Of a stretch of DNA of 64,000 bases, positions 1 to 8,449 are shown piece after piece. The position numbers and the translations under genes were made by a program. Source of the DNA: Clostridium hydrogeniformans DSM 21757 (GTDB taxonomy: Bacteria; Bacillota; Clostridia; Clostridiales; Clostridiaceae); NCBI RefSeq assembly GCF_000686705.1, contig NZ_JMLJ01000013.1:78282-142281 (forward strand), given 5' to 3'. The notes below the pieces were generated by a model. The model saw only the letters and a list, made by a program, of their open reading frames with translations. It did no database searches and was not told where the DNA came from. Every line of letters starts with the position of its first letter. Within the stretch, counting starts at the first letter, position 1.

Positions 1-2
1 TA

Positions 3-788
3 GCAGTATCAGGAGCATTGATGCAAGGGGTTACAAGGAATTACCTTGCATCTCCCTCTATTATGGGGGTTTCTGATGGATCTGTTTTTGTTGTTACAAT
101 TTTCATGATATTTTTTCCAGAAACATCTTCTTTAACTTTAATTATATGTTCCTTTATAGGTTCTGCTATTGGAGCATTGATGACATTTGGACTAGCATCC
201 CTTGTTCCTAATGGAATGTCTCCAGTACGACTTGCTATTATTGGAACAATTACAGGAGCGTTTTTAAATAGTGTATCAGCAGCATTATCTACATATTTTC
301 AAGTTTCACAAAATATAAGCTTTTGGTATAATTCTAAGCTTCATCAAATTACTCCAGATAGAATAAAAATTATAATACCTTTTGCTATAGTAGGAATTAT
401 AGCTGCAATAGCAATCTCCAAATCTATAACAATATTATCTTTGGGAGAAGATATTTCAATTAGCCTTGGACAAAGAACTGGTGTTATAAAGTTTATTGCA
501 ATGAGTACTGTTGTTATCTTGACAGGTATATCAGTAGCCTTAGCAGGAAAAATAGCTTTTATTGGGCTTATAATACCCCATACAGTTAGGTTTCTAGTTG
601 GAAGTGATTATAAGTGGATTATTCCATGTTCTGCTGTAACTGGGGCTATATTTTTAGCACTTTGTGATATAGTAAGTAGATTCTTAAACTATCCTTTTGA
701 AACACCTATAGGAGTTGTAACTTCCCTTATAGGAGTGCCTTTCTTCTTATATTTAGCAAGAACTAAAGGAGGGCAAAAAAATGGATAA
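3..788 (+). CDS. FecCD-family siderophore/heme ABC permease, 5' partial
   Basis: Integral-membrane permease half of an iron-siderophore or heme importer. The reading frame is open from the first complete codon of the window, so the gene starts outside; the first visible residues (AVSGALMQGVTRN) match the conserved early FecCD helix, and the ATG at 18 is internal. The C-terminal GKIAFIGLIIPH motif, where the ATPase docks, is intact, followed by the usual last two helices. It overlaps the next permease by 8 bp, giving a permease-permease-ATPase operon. The substrate cannot be read from permeases alone. Confidence 0.9.
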   Translation, partial: AVSGALMQGVTRNYLASPSIMGVSDGSVFVVTIFMIFFPETSSLTLIICSFIGSAIGALMTFGLASLVPNGMSPVRLAIIGTITGAFLNSVSAALSTYFQVSQNISFWYNSKLHQITPDRIKIIIPFAIVGIIAAIAISKSITILSLGEDISISLGQRTGVIKFIAMSTVVILTGISVALAGKIAFIGLIIPHTVRFLVGSDYKWIIPCSAVTGAIFLALCDIVSRFLNYPFETPIGVVTSLIGVPFFLYLARTKGGQKNG

Positions 789-1803
789 GGATTCATTAAA
801 AAGGTATAGTACTGTAGTTTTTATAACCATTATTTTAATTTTAGTATTTATGTACATAAGTATAACCAATGGGACATATGATCTTTCTATTAAAGAAATA
901 GTAGACACCCTATTTAGAATAAATCCTGATCCTAATAATGACTTAGTTATATTCGAGTTTCGTCTTCCTAGGATTGTTATTGGGGCTTTAGTTGGTTTCG
1001 GATTTGGAATCGCAGGAACAGTAATTCAAGGAATAACAAAAAACGGCCTAGCAGATCCAGGAATCCTAGGTATAAATGCAGGAGCTGGAATGGCAATTGT
1101 TTTATTTATATTCTTATTTCAAGGAAAGTTTGATGGTGCAGGCTGGATATCAACTCTATCCATGCCTTTATTTGGACTAGTAGGAGGACTTACATCAGCT
1201 GTATTAATCTATCTCTTTGCCTGGAAGAATGGTAGATTAGATACACAAAGGCTTATCCTAGTAGGAATAGCAATAAGTTCAGGATTAGGAGCAGTTTCTT
1301 TATTTATATCTTTAAAAATGAATGCTTCAGATTTTGAAATGGCTACTGTATGGATAAACGGAAGCATCTGGAATGCTAACTGGAAATATATAATATCTAT
1401 AATGCCTTGGGTTATTTTATTATTTCCTGTAATTTTAAGAAAATCATTTATTTTAGACTTATTTCAGTTAGAAGAGAATACAGTTAAAAGTTTAGGTATA
1501 TCCACTGAAAGAGAAAAGGCTATATTATTATTAGCAGCTATAGGAATTGTCAGTGCCTGTGTATCTGTATCTGGTAATATAGGATTTGTAGGATTACTTT
1601 CACCTCATATTGCAAAGAGGCTTGTTGGAATCCATCACAGAAGGGTTGTTCCAGTAGCTGGATTAATTGGAACACTATTAGTTATAGTTTCGGACTTTAT
1701 TGGTAAAACCATATTTGCCCCTAATGAATTGTCTGTTGGAATTGTTATTTCTATAATTGGTATACCTTATTTTGTATATTTATTATTAAGATCAAAAGTA
1801 TAG
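781..1803 (+). CDS. FecCD-family siderophore/heme ABC permease
   Basis: Second permease of the heterodimeric iron-complex importer, 340 aa, about nine or ten hydrophobic segments. The RIVIGALVGFGFGIAGTVIQG helix region and GNIGFVGLLSPHIAK (ATPase-coupling loop) are typical of the family. Its start overlaps the end of the preceding permease, so the two are translationally coupled and probably form one pore. The ATPase follows after 11 bp. No regulatory site is visible because the operon promoter lies outside the window. Confidence 0.92.
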   Translation: MDKDSLKRYSTVVFITIILILVFMYISITNGTYDLSIKEIVDTLFRINPDPNNDLVIFEFRLPRIVIGALVGFGFGIAGTVIQGITKNGLADPGILGINAGAGMAIVLFIFLFQGKFDGAGWISTLSMPLFGLVGGLTSAVLIYLFAWKNGRLDTQRLILVGIAISSGLGAVSLFISLKMNASDFEMATVWINGSIWNANWKYIISIMPWVILLFPVILRKSFILDLFQLEENTVKSLGISTEREKAILLLAAIGIVSACVSVSGNIGFVGLLSPHIAKRLVGIHHRRVVPVAGLIGTLLVIVSDFIGKTIFAPNELSVGIVISIIGIPYFVYLLLRSKV

Positions 1804-1814
1804 GGGGAATTAAG

Positions 1815-2597
1815 GTGAGTATATTAGAAGTTAATAAGTTAGAAACGTGCTATGAAAACTTTGTAGTATTTAAGGATATAAATTTAAAAGTAGAAGAGGG
1901 TAAAATAACAACTATAATTGGACCAAATGGATGTGGAAAGTCTACTTTATTAAAAACCATGGGCCGTATAATAAAGCCTAGTAGGGGAGAAGTTTATTTA
2001 AGAGGAGAAAACATTGCTAAAATACAAACTAAGAGTATTGCAAAGACTTTAGCACTACTTCCTCAAAACCCTGTAGCTCCTCCAGAGTTAAAGGTTGAAG
2101 AGTTAATTTCTTATGGAAGGTTTCCTCATTGTAAGAAGATAAATAAATTAACTACTAGGGATAAAGAAATTATAGAGTGGGCAATAAATGTTACAAAAGT
2201 TAATGGATTTAAGGATCGTGAAATAGGCTGTTTATCAGGAGGGCAAAGGCAAAAGGTATGGCTAGCTATGGCATTGGCTCAAGAAACAGATGTTTTACTT
2301 CTTGATGAGCCAACTACCTATCTTGATATGTCACACCAACTAGAAGTACTTAAGATCGTAGAAGAGTTAAATAAGGAAAGAAAGTGTACTGTAGTTATGG
2401 TACTTCACGATATTAATCATGCTTCAAGATTTTCTCATAACATTGTAGCAATGAAGGGTGGAGAAATAATGGCCATAGGTAAACCAGAAGAGGTAATCAC
2501 AAAGCCTGTATTAAAAGAAGTATTTAATATTGATGCTAGAATTATCATTGATGAAACCAATGGATCACCGGCTTGTTTTGGATATGATAGCATATAA
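1815..2597 (+). CDS. FecE-type ABC ATPase of the iron-complex importer
   Basis: Cytoplasmic ATPase energising the two preceding permeases. Walker A GPNGCGKST, Q-loop LLPQNP, signature LSGGQRQKVW, Walker B VLLLDEPTTYLD and the switch histidine in VLHDINHA are all present, so it should be active. 260 aa is normal. The GTG start at 1815 follows an AGGGGGA ribosome site overlapping the upstream stop. A hairpin terminator lies directly downstream, so this is the last gene of the operon. No binding protein is encoded in the visible part; it would be upstream or elsewhere. Confidence 0.93.
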   Translation: MSILEVNKLETCYENFVVFKDINLKVEEGKITTIIGPNGCGKSTLLKTMGRIIKPSRGEVYLRGENIAKIQTKSIAKTLALLPQNPVAPPELKVEELISYGRFPHCKKINKLTTRDKEIIEWAINVTKVNGFKDREIGCLSGGQRQKVWLAMALAQETDVLLLDEPTTYLDMSHQLEVLKIVEELNKERKCTVVMVLHDINHASRFSHNIVAMKGGEIMAIGKPEEVITKPVLKEVFNIDARIIIDETNGSPACFGYDSI

Positions 2598-2622
2598 TTA
2601 TAATAAAATTCATTAAGAAGAA

Positions 2623-2658
2623 ATAGAATTACATATATATGTGGTTCTATTTTTTTTT
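2623..2658 (+). terminator. Rho-independent terminator after the iron importer
   Basis: A 12-bp stem (ATAGAATTACAT pairing with ATGTGGTTCTAT, two G-U pairs) with a 4-nt loop, followed by an eight-T run. Confidence 0.85.
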
Positions 2659-2850
2659 ATAGAATATTTTCTGTGGGTATATATAATATTACCTTCTAGT
2701 ATTAGTTTTAAATAAGCATGTAGTTATTATTCACCTTTAAAATAAGCGAGAGTTTTATCATATTCTCCAATTAGAAGAAATGAATTTTGAATCATTGTGG
2801 TTTTTATTTCTATATTTCATTATTAATAAAAAACATTAGTATCATTAGTA

Positions 2851-2866
2851 TAATTGTATACAATTA
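2851..2866. promoter_or_regulatory. Perfect 16-bp palindrome with GTATAC core
   Basis: TAATTGTATACAATTA is a perfect palindrome in the 620-bp gap before the PTS operon. Three more GTATAC cores follow at 2943, 3017 and 3173. This looks like an array of operator sites for a dimeric repressor, but the cognate regulator is unknown. The rest of 2659-3216 is AT-rich and I see no gene in it. Confidence 0.4.
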
Positions 2867-3216
2867 CTTTATACAGTAAGTGGAGATTATGGAGTAAATA
2901 GGTGGAAATTTGCAGAAAAGTATCTAAAGAGTATAAGAAAGTGTATACTTTCATATAATTATTTACCTAAAGTTTTCCATATAAGTTTAAGAAAAATTAT
3001 AGATATATATAATAGTGTATACTTATTTTGAAGAAAAAATATTAAAAATTTAAAATAACCCTATTTTTAATAATTATATTTAAAAAAAGTGGTGGTAAAT
3101 TAATAAAGTAATAAATATTGAAATTTTATTTCAAATAAGTGGACATGTTAACGATATCAATGTATCATTAAAGTATACTAATAATACATTAACGCATTAG
3201 AAAAAACATTAGAAAA

Positions 3217-3240
3217 GTTTACTTGATATTGTAAGTAAAC
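3217..3240. promoter_or_regulatory. Inverted repeat GTTTACTT-N8-AAGTAAAC upstream of the PTS operon
   Basis: Perfect 8-bp arms separated by 8 bp, ending 41 bp before the first start codon of the operon. It overlaps a possible -35 element (TTGATA at 3223). It is the best candidate for the operon-specific operator, possibly bound by the winged-helix domain of the regulator-kinase encoded at 5302; that link is inference. Confidence 0.5.
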
Positions 3241-3247
3241 GTTATTA
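3233..3247 (+). promoter_or_regulatory. cre-like catabolite repression site
   Basis: AAGTAAACGTTATTA matches the CcpA consensus WTGNAARCGNWWWCA at 13 of 15 positions, overlapping the right arm of the preceding dyad. Carbon catabolite repression of a PTS operon would be expected. The two mismatches fall near the two ends of the site, so confidence is moderate. Confidence 0.4.
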
Positions 3248-3281
3248 CATAAATAGGTATTAGGGATAAGGAGGTAGTTAA

Positions 3282-4598
3282 ATGAGTAAATTAAAAATCA
3301 CAGTTATTGGTGGAGGTAGTAGTTATACCCCAGAAATAATTGAAGGATTTATTAAAAGAAGAGAGGAACTTCCAGTTTCAGAGATAAACCTAGTAGATAT
3401 AGAGGCAGGAAGAGAAAAGCTTGAGATTGTAGGAAACCTTGCTAAAAGAATGGTGAAAAAAGCAGAAGTTGATATAAAGATAAATCTTACTACAGATAGA
3501 AGAGAAGCCTTAAAGGATTCAGACTTTGTAGTTACTCAATTTAGAGTAGGTGGATTAGAAGCAAGAGCAAAGGATGAAAGATTTCCACTTAAGTATGATG
3601 TTATTGGACAAGAGACTACAGGACCAGGAGGCTTTGCAAAGGCATTAAGAACAATTCCAGTTATGATGGATATATGTAAGGATATAAAGGAACTTTGTCC
3701 AAATGCTTTCCTAATAAACTTTACAAACCCATCTGGATTAGTTACAGAAGCAGTTAATAAATTTACTGACGTAAAGTGTATAGGATTATGTAATGTACCA
3801 GTTCATATGAAAATGAATTTTGCAGAAATATTAGAAGTAAGTCCAGAAGACTTATATGTTGATTTTGCAGGCCTTAATCATTTAGTTTGGGTTAAGAATG
3901 TATGGTTAAAAGGTGAAGATGTAACAATGAAGTTAATAGACATAATGACTGATGGAGAAACAATGTCTATGAAGAACATTCCACCAATGCCATGGGATAG
4001 AGATTATTTAAAAGCTTTAGGATGTATTCCATCTCCATATCATAGATATTATCTAATGAGTGATAAGCTTTTAGAAGAAGAGAAAAAAGCTGCATCACCA
4101 GAGGGCGATGGTACAAGAGCAGAAGTAGTTAAGAAGGTAGAAACAAGATTATTTGAGTTATATAAAGATGAAGAGCTTAAGGAAAAGCCTAAGGAACTTG
4201 AAAAAAGAGGAGGAGCTTATTACTCAGAAGCAGCAGTTTCATTAATAAGTGCCATCTATAATGATAAGAAGGAAGTCCACGTTGTAAATGTTGTGAATAA
4301 CGGAACAATAAAAGACTTACCAGCTGATTGTGTAATAGAAAGAAACTGTTTAATAGATAGAAGAGGAGCAACTCCAATAACATTAAAAGAGGAGTTACCA
4401 ATTGAAGCATTAGGAGTAGTACAAGCTGTTAAGGCTTACGAGGTACCAGCTGTAGAAGCGGCAGTTAAGGGAGATAAGGATAAGGCATTCCTTGCTATGG
4501 CAAATCATCCTTTAGTGCCATCTGTAGAAGTGGCAAAGAAATTACTAGAGGAATTATTTGAAATAAATAAGGATCACTTAAAGCAGTTTAAATTTTAG
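3282..4598 (+). CDS. GH4 family NAD/Mn-dependent 6-phospho-glycosidase
   Basis: Cytoplasmic hydrolase of PTS-imported 6-phospho-disaccharides, using the GH4 redox-elimination mechanism with NAD and a divalent metal. The N-terminal dinucleotide motif GGGSSYTPE, the metal cysteine in GLCNVPVH and the metal histidine in GLNHLVW are present; 438 aa is the usual length (LicH, CelF/ChbF). It is first in an operon with a lactose/cellobiose-type PTS, 11 bp before IIA. In the E. coli chb operon the GH4 enzyme cleaves phosphorylated chitobiose; here the neighbouring muramidases suggest an amino-sugar disaccharide. Exact substrate is unproven. Confidence 0.9.
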   Translation: MSKLKITVIGGGSSYTPEIIEGFIKRREELPVSEINLVDIEAGREKLEIVGNLAKRMVKKAEVDIKINLTTDRREALKDSDFVVTQFRVGGLEARAKDERFPLKYDVIGQETTGPGGFAKALRTIPVMMDICKDIKELCPNAFLINFTNPSGLVTEAVNKFTDVKCIGLCNVPVHMKMNFAEILEVSPEDLYVDFAGLNHLVWVKNVWLKGEDVTMKLIDIMTDGETMSMKNIPPMPWDRDYLKALGCIPSPYHRYYLMSDKLLEEEKKAASPEGDGTRAEVVKKVETRLFELYKDEELKEKPKELEKRGGAYYSEAAVSLISAIYNDKKEVHVVNVVNNGTIKDLPADCVIERNCLIDRRGATPITLKEELPIEALGVVQAVKAYEVPAVEAAVKGDKDKAFLAMANHPLVPSVEVAKKLLEELFEINKDHLKQFKF

Positions 4599-4609
4599 GA
4601 GGAATAAAA

Positions 4610-4915
4610 ATGATGGAAGAAATGATTTTTGAAATAATATCTCATACAGGGGAAGCAAGAGGATATATATTTGATGCTCTTAAGGAAGCGCAAAAGGGAG
4701 ACTTTGAAAAGGCAAAAGAATTAATAGGTAAATGTGATGAGGAAATGAAAGTAGCTCATAATACTCAAACTAAGTTAATACAAGAAGAAATAAATGGGGG
4801 AATAAAGGTAAGCTTACTTATGGTTCATGCTCAAGACCAGTTAATGACTGCAATGTCAGAGCAATATTTAGTATCTCAAATGATAGAGATGTATAAAGAA
4901 ATAAGAAGTAAATAG
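4610..4915 (+). CDS. PTS lactose/cellobiose family IIA component
   Basis: Cytoplasmic phosphocarrier receiving phosphate from HPr and passing it to IIB. 101 aa, all-helical, with the family histidine in LLMVHAQDQLM. The family normally has HAQDHLM; the second histidine is Q here, while the phosphorylated first histidine is kept. A good AGGAGG site precedes it and the gene is 11 bp after the GH4 gene. IIB and IIC are 3 kb downstream in the same operon rather than adjacent, an unusual split order. Confidence 0.92.
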   Translation: MMEEMIFEIISHTGEARGYIFDALKEAQKGDFEKAKELIGKCDEEMKVAHNTQTKLIQEEINGGIKVSLLMVHAQDQLMTAMSEQYLVSQMIEMYKEIRSK

Positions 4916-4924
4916 GTGGATACA

Positions 4925-5281
4925 ATGCTATATAACTTATTTACTGGGATAATATATTTATTTTCAGCCATAGTAAGTATAATGATTCCTGTTAAGTTAA
5001 CCCATTATTTGTGTAATGTTAAAAAGATTAAAATAAATCGTTGGATAATAGGGGGAGTCTCTCCACTGTTTCTCATAGTACCTAAAATAATATTTGGGGA
5101 AATCCCAAGTATTATTTGGGGGATATTATTATTTCTCTTTATTGAATCAGTAGTTATGTTTTTCGAGTTATCAAGAATGATGATAGATAATAAGCAGGTA
5201 AAAGGTTTAATAGATTACTCAAAATATATAAAAAATGATGATAAAAGCAAAGGGAAAAAGAAAAGGAGAAGCGTGAAGTAA
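4925..5281 (+). CDS. Small membrane protein of unknown function in the PTS operon
   Basis: I do not recognise this family. 118 aa from the ATG at 4925; the GTG at 4916 lies inside the ribosome site AGGTGGA and is unlikely to be used. Three hydrophobic stretches (about residues 5-25, 38-57, 60-80 from that start) are followed by a basic, lysine-rich cytoplasmic tail. It sits between IIA and the regulator-kinase, 9 bp after the former, so it is expressed with the PTS. It might assist the permease or anchor a partner; no motif decides this. Confidence 0.65.
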   Translation: MLYNLFTGIIYLFSAIVSIMIPVKLTHYLCNVKKIKINRWIIGGVSPLFLIVPKIIFGEIPSIIWGILLFLFIESVVMFFELSRMMIDNKQVKGLIDYSKYIKNDDKSKGKKKRRSVK

Positions 5282-5301
5282 GAAGTAAGGTGGGGAGAAT
5301 T

Positions 5302-6639
5302 TTGAGACATGAAGCTGTTTATGATGTTATAAAAGATGAGTGCAGAAAGCAATATGTTTTAGGCGAGATAAAAGGTATTGATGCAAAAACAGTAGCCGCA
5401 AAATTAAATATGTATAGACCCAATGTAGTAAAGCAGTTTAAAAAGCTTATGGAAATGAATCTCATATATAGAAGGGAAGGAAGACCAGTTCTATACTATG
5501 TGGATTTAAGTACTATAGAGTACGAGGTAAAAAGCTTAGAAGATAAGGAAAGTATATCTAATAATATAGATAAATTTCTTAAAACAAAAACTGAGAATTT
5601 AAGTACTAAGGGATTTCAAGGGGAAGAAATAAAAAATAAGCTCACAAATGAATTAGAGAATTATATAGAGAATTATTTTCAAGTAATAAAGAGCAGAAAT
5701 AGGATGAAAAAGATAGTGAATGAATTAGTGAATGTTGAATATATCATAGGTATTGATGGGGGAGGCACTAAGACAGAAGCTGTAGCTTATGACCTTAATG
5801 GCAATAAGATATCAGAGGGAATCTCAGGCTTTGGTAATATCCTAGTAAATAAGGAAGAAGGACTTAAGAATATTGAGATATCTGTACTTAAGTGTATAAA
5901 GGATTTAGATGAAAGTAAGTGTTTGCATATATATGCAGGTCTTGCTGGAGCAGAAACAGGAAATAATAAAGAGATAATAAAAAGCTATATTGAAGAAAGA
6001 TTTCCTGTGAGCGTAACAGTTGTAAGTGATGCAGATCTTGCTATAAATGCCCTTCTTAAAGGGGAAGATGGAATTTTAACCATATCAGGTACAGGTTCCA
6101 TAAGCTGTGGAAAGAAAGGCAAGGAAAGCTTTAGAGCAGGAGGCTGGGGAAATATACTGGGAGATGAAGGTAGTGGATATTTTATTGCAATAGAAGCTAT
6201 AAAGAAAATGGTAAATGATAATGATGATGGAAAAGAAGTTAGTTATTTATCAAAAAAAGTCCTTGAAGAGCTTAAGATTAAGGATATCCCAAGTATGATA
6301 AAGTTTGTGTATTCCTCAAATAAAGGGGATATAGCTGCACTAGTTCCTGTAGTAGTAAGGGCAGCAGATGCAGGAGATGAAAATGCAGCTCATATTTTAA
6401 AAGAAGCAGGTAGTCATTTAGCTAGAATCACCTACAAGACCTATAAGCTTATGAATTTAAAAGAAAATGTATCTATAGCTGTTAAGGGAAGTATACTCAC
6501 AAAGGTGTCTTTAGTCAAAGAGAGTTTTATAAATGAACTTAACAATCTTATAGGAGATTATATATTGGTTGATGAAGATGTTTCATCAGCAAAGGGAGCC
6601 TATTATATGGCTCTTAAGGATCTTAAAATAAATATTTAA
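5302..6639 (+). CDS. Winged-helix / BadF-family amino-sugar kinase fusion
   Basis: Two domains. Residues 1 to about 65 form a helix-turn-helix ending in the wing GRPVLYYV, similar to the N-terminal domain of LevR-like PTS regulators. After a 75-residue linker comes a BadF/BadG/BcrA/BcrD ATPase domain beginning GIDGGGTKTEAV, with the second phosphate motif ISGTGSISCG and GGWGNILGDEGSG. Clostridial MurK, a MurNAc/GlcNAc 6-kinase, belongs to this superfamily. A plausible role is sugar kinase and sugar-sensing transcription factor in one chain, like ROK repressors but on another kinase family. I prefer the TTG at 5302, well spaced from GGGGAG; a GTG at 5290 overlaps that site. Confidence 0.75.
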   Translation: MRHEAVYDVIKDECRKQYVLGEIKGIDAKTVAAKLNMYRPNVVKQFKKLMEMNLIYRREGRPVLYYVDLSTIEYEVKSLEDKESISNNIDKFLKTKTENLSTKGFQGEEIKNKLTNELENYIENYFQVIKSRNRMKKIVNELVNVEYIIGIDGGGTKTEAVAYDLNGNKISEGISGFGNILVNKEEGLKNIEISVLKCIKDLDESKCLHIYAGLAGAETGNNKEIIKSYIEERFPVSVTVVSDADLAINALLKGEDGILTISGTGSISCGKKGKESFRAGGWGNILGDEGSGYFIAIEAIKKMVNDNDDGKEVSYLSKKVLEELKIKDIPSMIKFVYSSNKGDIAALVPVVVRAADAGDENAAHILKEAGSHLARITYKTYKLMNLKENVSIAVKGSILTKVSLVKESFINELNNLIGDYILVDEDVSSAKGAYYMALKDLKINI

Positions 6640-6651
6640 GGAGGGACTCTC

Positions 6652-7740
6652 ATGAGAAAACTTGGAATTTCTATATATCCAATGCATAATTCAAGAGAAG
6701 AGATAAAAGATTATATATCTTTAGCTGGAAAGTATGGATTTAAAAGAATATTTACTTGTCTTCTATCTGTTGAAGGAGAAAAAGAAAGAATCTTAGATGA
6801 ATTTAAAGATATAGTTACCCATGCTAATACCTTCGGAATGGAAGTTATTGCAGATGTGAGTCCTAAGGTTTTTAAGGACTTAGAACTGGATATAAAAGAC
6901 CTTAGATTCTTCAAAGATATGGGGCTTTATGGCATAAGATTGGATATGGGGTTCAATGGCATAGAAGAATCTCAAATGACTTATAATCCACACGGAATGA
7001 AGATAGAAGTTAATATGAGTAACGGAACTAAATATATAGATAATATCTTAAGTTATTTACCAAATAAAGAAAACCTTCTAGGATGTCATAACTTCTATCC
7101 TCATAGATATACTGGACTAAGTTTTGAACATTTTATAAAGTGCTCAGAGCAATTTAAGGAAAAAGGTTTAAGAACAGCAGCTTTTGTTTCCTCAAATACT
7201 GCAAAATATGGACCATGGCCAGTATCAGAGGGGTTATGTACATTAGAGTGTCATAGAAGCCTTCCGATAGATGTGCAAGCTAAGCATTTATGGGCAACAG
7301 ATCTTATAGATGATGTTATAATAGCCAATGCTTTTGCATCAGAGGAAGAACTAAAGGCATTAAGTAAGTTAGATCCTTATTGTCTAGAGCTTAAGTGTAC
7401 TTTAGTAGATGATATTCCAACTATTGAAGGTGATATTGTTTCAAAGGAATACCACTTCAATAGAGGAGATGTTTCTGAATACGTTATAAGATCTACTCAA
7501 AGTAGGGTTAAATATAGAGGACATAACTTTGAACCTTTTAATACACCAGATATGAATAGAGGAGACATAATAATTGAAACATCTCTTTATGGACACTATG
7601 CTGGTGAGTTACAAGTGGCATTAAAGCCTATGGAAAACTCAGGTAAAAGTAACATTGTAGGTAGAATAGAAGAGGGAGAGTTATTCCTATTAGATTATAT
7701 AAAGCCTTGGCAAAAGTTTAAACTTAAGGTTTTAGATTAA
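6652..7740 (+). CDS. mupG: DUF871/MupG-like 6-phospho-N-acetylmuramidase (GH170)
   Basis: 362-aa cytoplasmic protein of the DUF871 (COG3589) family, whose characterised member MupG of S. aureus hydrolyses MurNAc-6P-GlcNAc to MurNAc-6P and GlcNAc. The N-terminal barrel begins LGISIYPMHNS and has GIRLDMGF and GCHNFYPHRYTGLS; a small C-terminal barrel contains RGDIIIETSLYGHYAGELQ. No signal peptide. It lies 12 bp after the regulator-kinase and upstream of IIB/IIC, so its substrate is probably the disaccharide phosphate delivered by this PTS. The family is strongly linked to cellobiose-type PTS operons; muramidase activity here is inferred from family. Confidence 0.82.
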   Translation: MRKLGISIYPMHNSREEIKDYISLAGKYGFKRIFTCLLSVEGEKERILDEFKDIVTHANTFGMEVIADVSPKVFKDLELDIKDLRFFKDMGLYGIRLDMGFNGIEESQMTYNPHGMKIEVNMSNGTKYIDNILSYLPNKENLLGCHNFYPHRYTGLSFEHFIKCSEQFKEKGLRTAAFVSSNTAKYGPWPVSEGLCTLECHRSLPIDVQAKHLWATDLIDDVIIANAFASEEELKALSKLDPYCLELKCTLVDDIPTIEGDIVSKEYHFNRGDVSEYVIRSTQSRVKYRGHNFEPFNTPDMNRGDIIIETSLYGHYAGELQVALKPMENSGKSNIVGRIEEGELFLLDYIKPWQKFKLKVLD

Positions 7741-7767
7741 AGGTTTACTTTAGGAGTGATATTAAAC

Positions 7768-8037
7768 ATGATTAGAAAAAAGCTTATGATAACAGGAAAT
7801 ATAGGAGATGGAGGAATAAGATACTTTGCTCAAATGACTGCTTCATCATTAAAACTTACTGGTATTGCTAAAAGAGGAGAGGCAGGAGCAATAAACTTAG
7901 AACTTCAAGGAGAAGAAGAGAATATTGAAAAGTTTATAGAAAAACTTAAGCTAGGAAATGGCTTTTTCAAGGTAGAAAACATTGAAAGTGAATCTATGGA
8001 TTTAGTTTCAAGTGAGAGAATGTTCTTAGTTAAATAA
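7768..8037 (+). CDS. Degenerate acylphosphatase-like protein
   Basis: 89 aa. The layout matches the acylphosphatase fold: KLMITGNIGDGGIRYF at the position of the phosphate loop, then LKLTGIAKRGEAGAINLELQG, then a helix and GNGFFKVENIE. The phosphate-binding arginine (GGIRYF) is kept, but the catalytic asparagine expected in the TGxxxN segment is arginine (TGIAKR), so hydrolysis is doubtful and a binding or regulatory role is likelier. The ATG at 7768 is 11 bases from AGGAG; the GTG at 7756 overlaps that site. Placement between MupG and IIB suggests a role with the phosphosugar pathway. Confidence 0.6.
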   Translation: MIRKKLMITGNIGDGGIRYFAQMTASSLKLTGIAKRGEAGAINLELQGEEENIEKFIEKLKLGNGFFKVENIESESMDLVSSERMFLVK

Positions 8038-8096
8038 TAGGGTAATATTTAAAATTATATATAAAATACTAGATAAATATAAAGGAGGAAATATAA

Positions 8097-8408
8097 ATGA
8101 ATGTATTAATGGTTTGTTCTGGAGGAATGTCTTCAACAATAGTTGTAAAAGCAATAGAGGGAGAAGCTAAAAAACAAAACTTCCCACTAGAGATAATGGC
8201 TATAGGTACACCAGAATATGAGGAAAAATTAGAAGCTGGTTCATATGACTTAGTAATAGTTGCTCCTCAAGTAAAGCACAGACTTGATTTCTTCAAGGAA
8301 GTTGGAGAAAGAAGAAATGTACCAGTAGAGTTAATTCCACCAATGGGATACACTCCAATAGGAGCACCAAAGGTATTAAACGATATCATTAAAAAACATG
8401 CCAAATAA
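8097..8408 (+). CDS. PTS lactose/cellobiose family IIB component
   Basis: 103-aa cytoplasmic phosphotransferase with the N-terminal catalytic cysteine in MVCSGGMSST, the P-loop-like motif of CelA/ChbB-type IIB proteins. Accepts phosphate from the IIA at 4610 and phosphorylates sugar as it passes through IIC. AAGGAGG precedes the start by about seven bases. 59 bp separate it from the acylphosphatase-like gene and 41 bp from IIC. Confidence 0.93.
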   Translation: MNVLMVCSGGMSSTIVVKAIEGEAKKQNFPLEIMAIGTPEYEEKLEAGSYDLVIVAPQVKHRLDFFKEVGERRNVPVELIPPMGYTPIGAPKVLNDIIKKHAK

Positions 8409-8449
8409 TAATTTTATAAATTATATGATTTAAGGGGGGACTCAGGTTA

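Noticed and set aside
4189..4410. Antisense open frame of 73 aa inside the GH4 gene
   Set aside because: Lies within a strongly supported enzyme gene, has leucine-rich low-complexity translation and no ribosome site; typical shadow frame. Other antisense frames inside real genes were dropped for the same reason.
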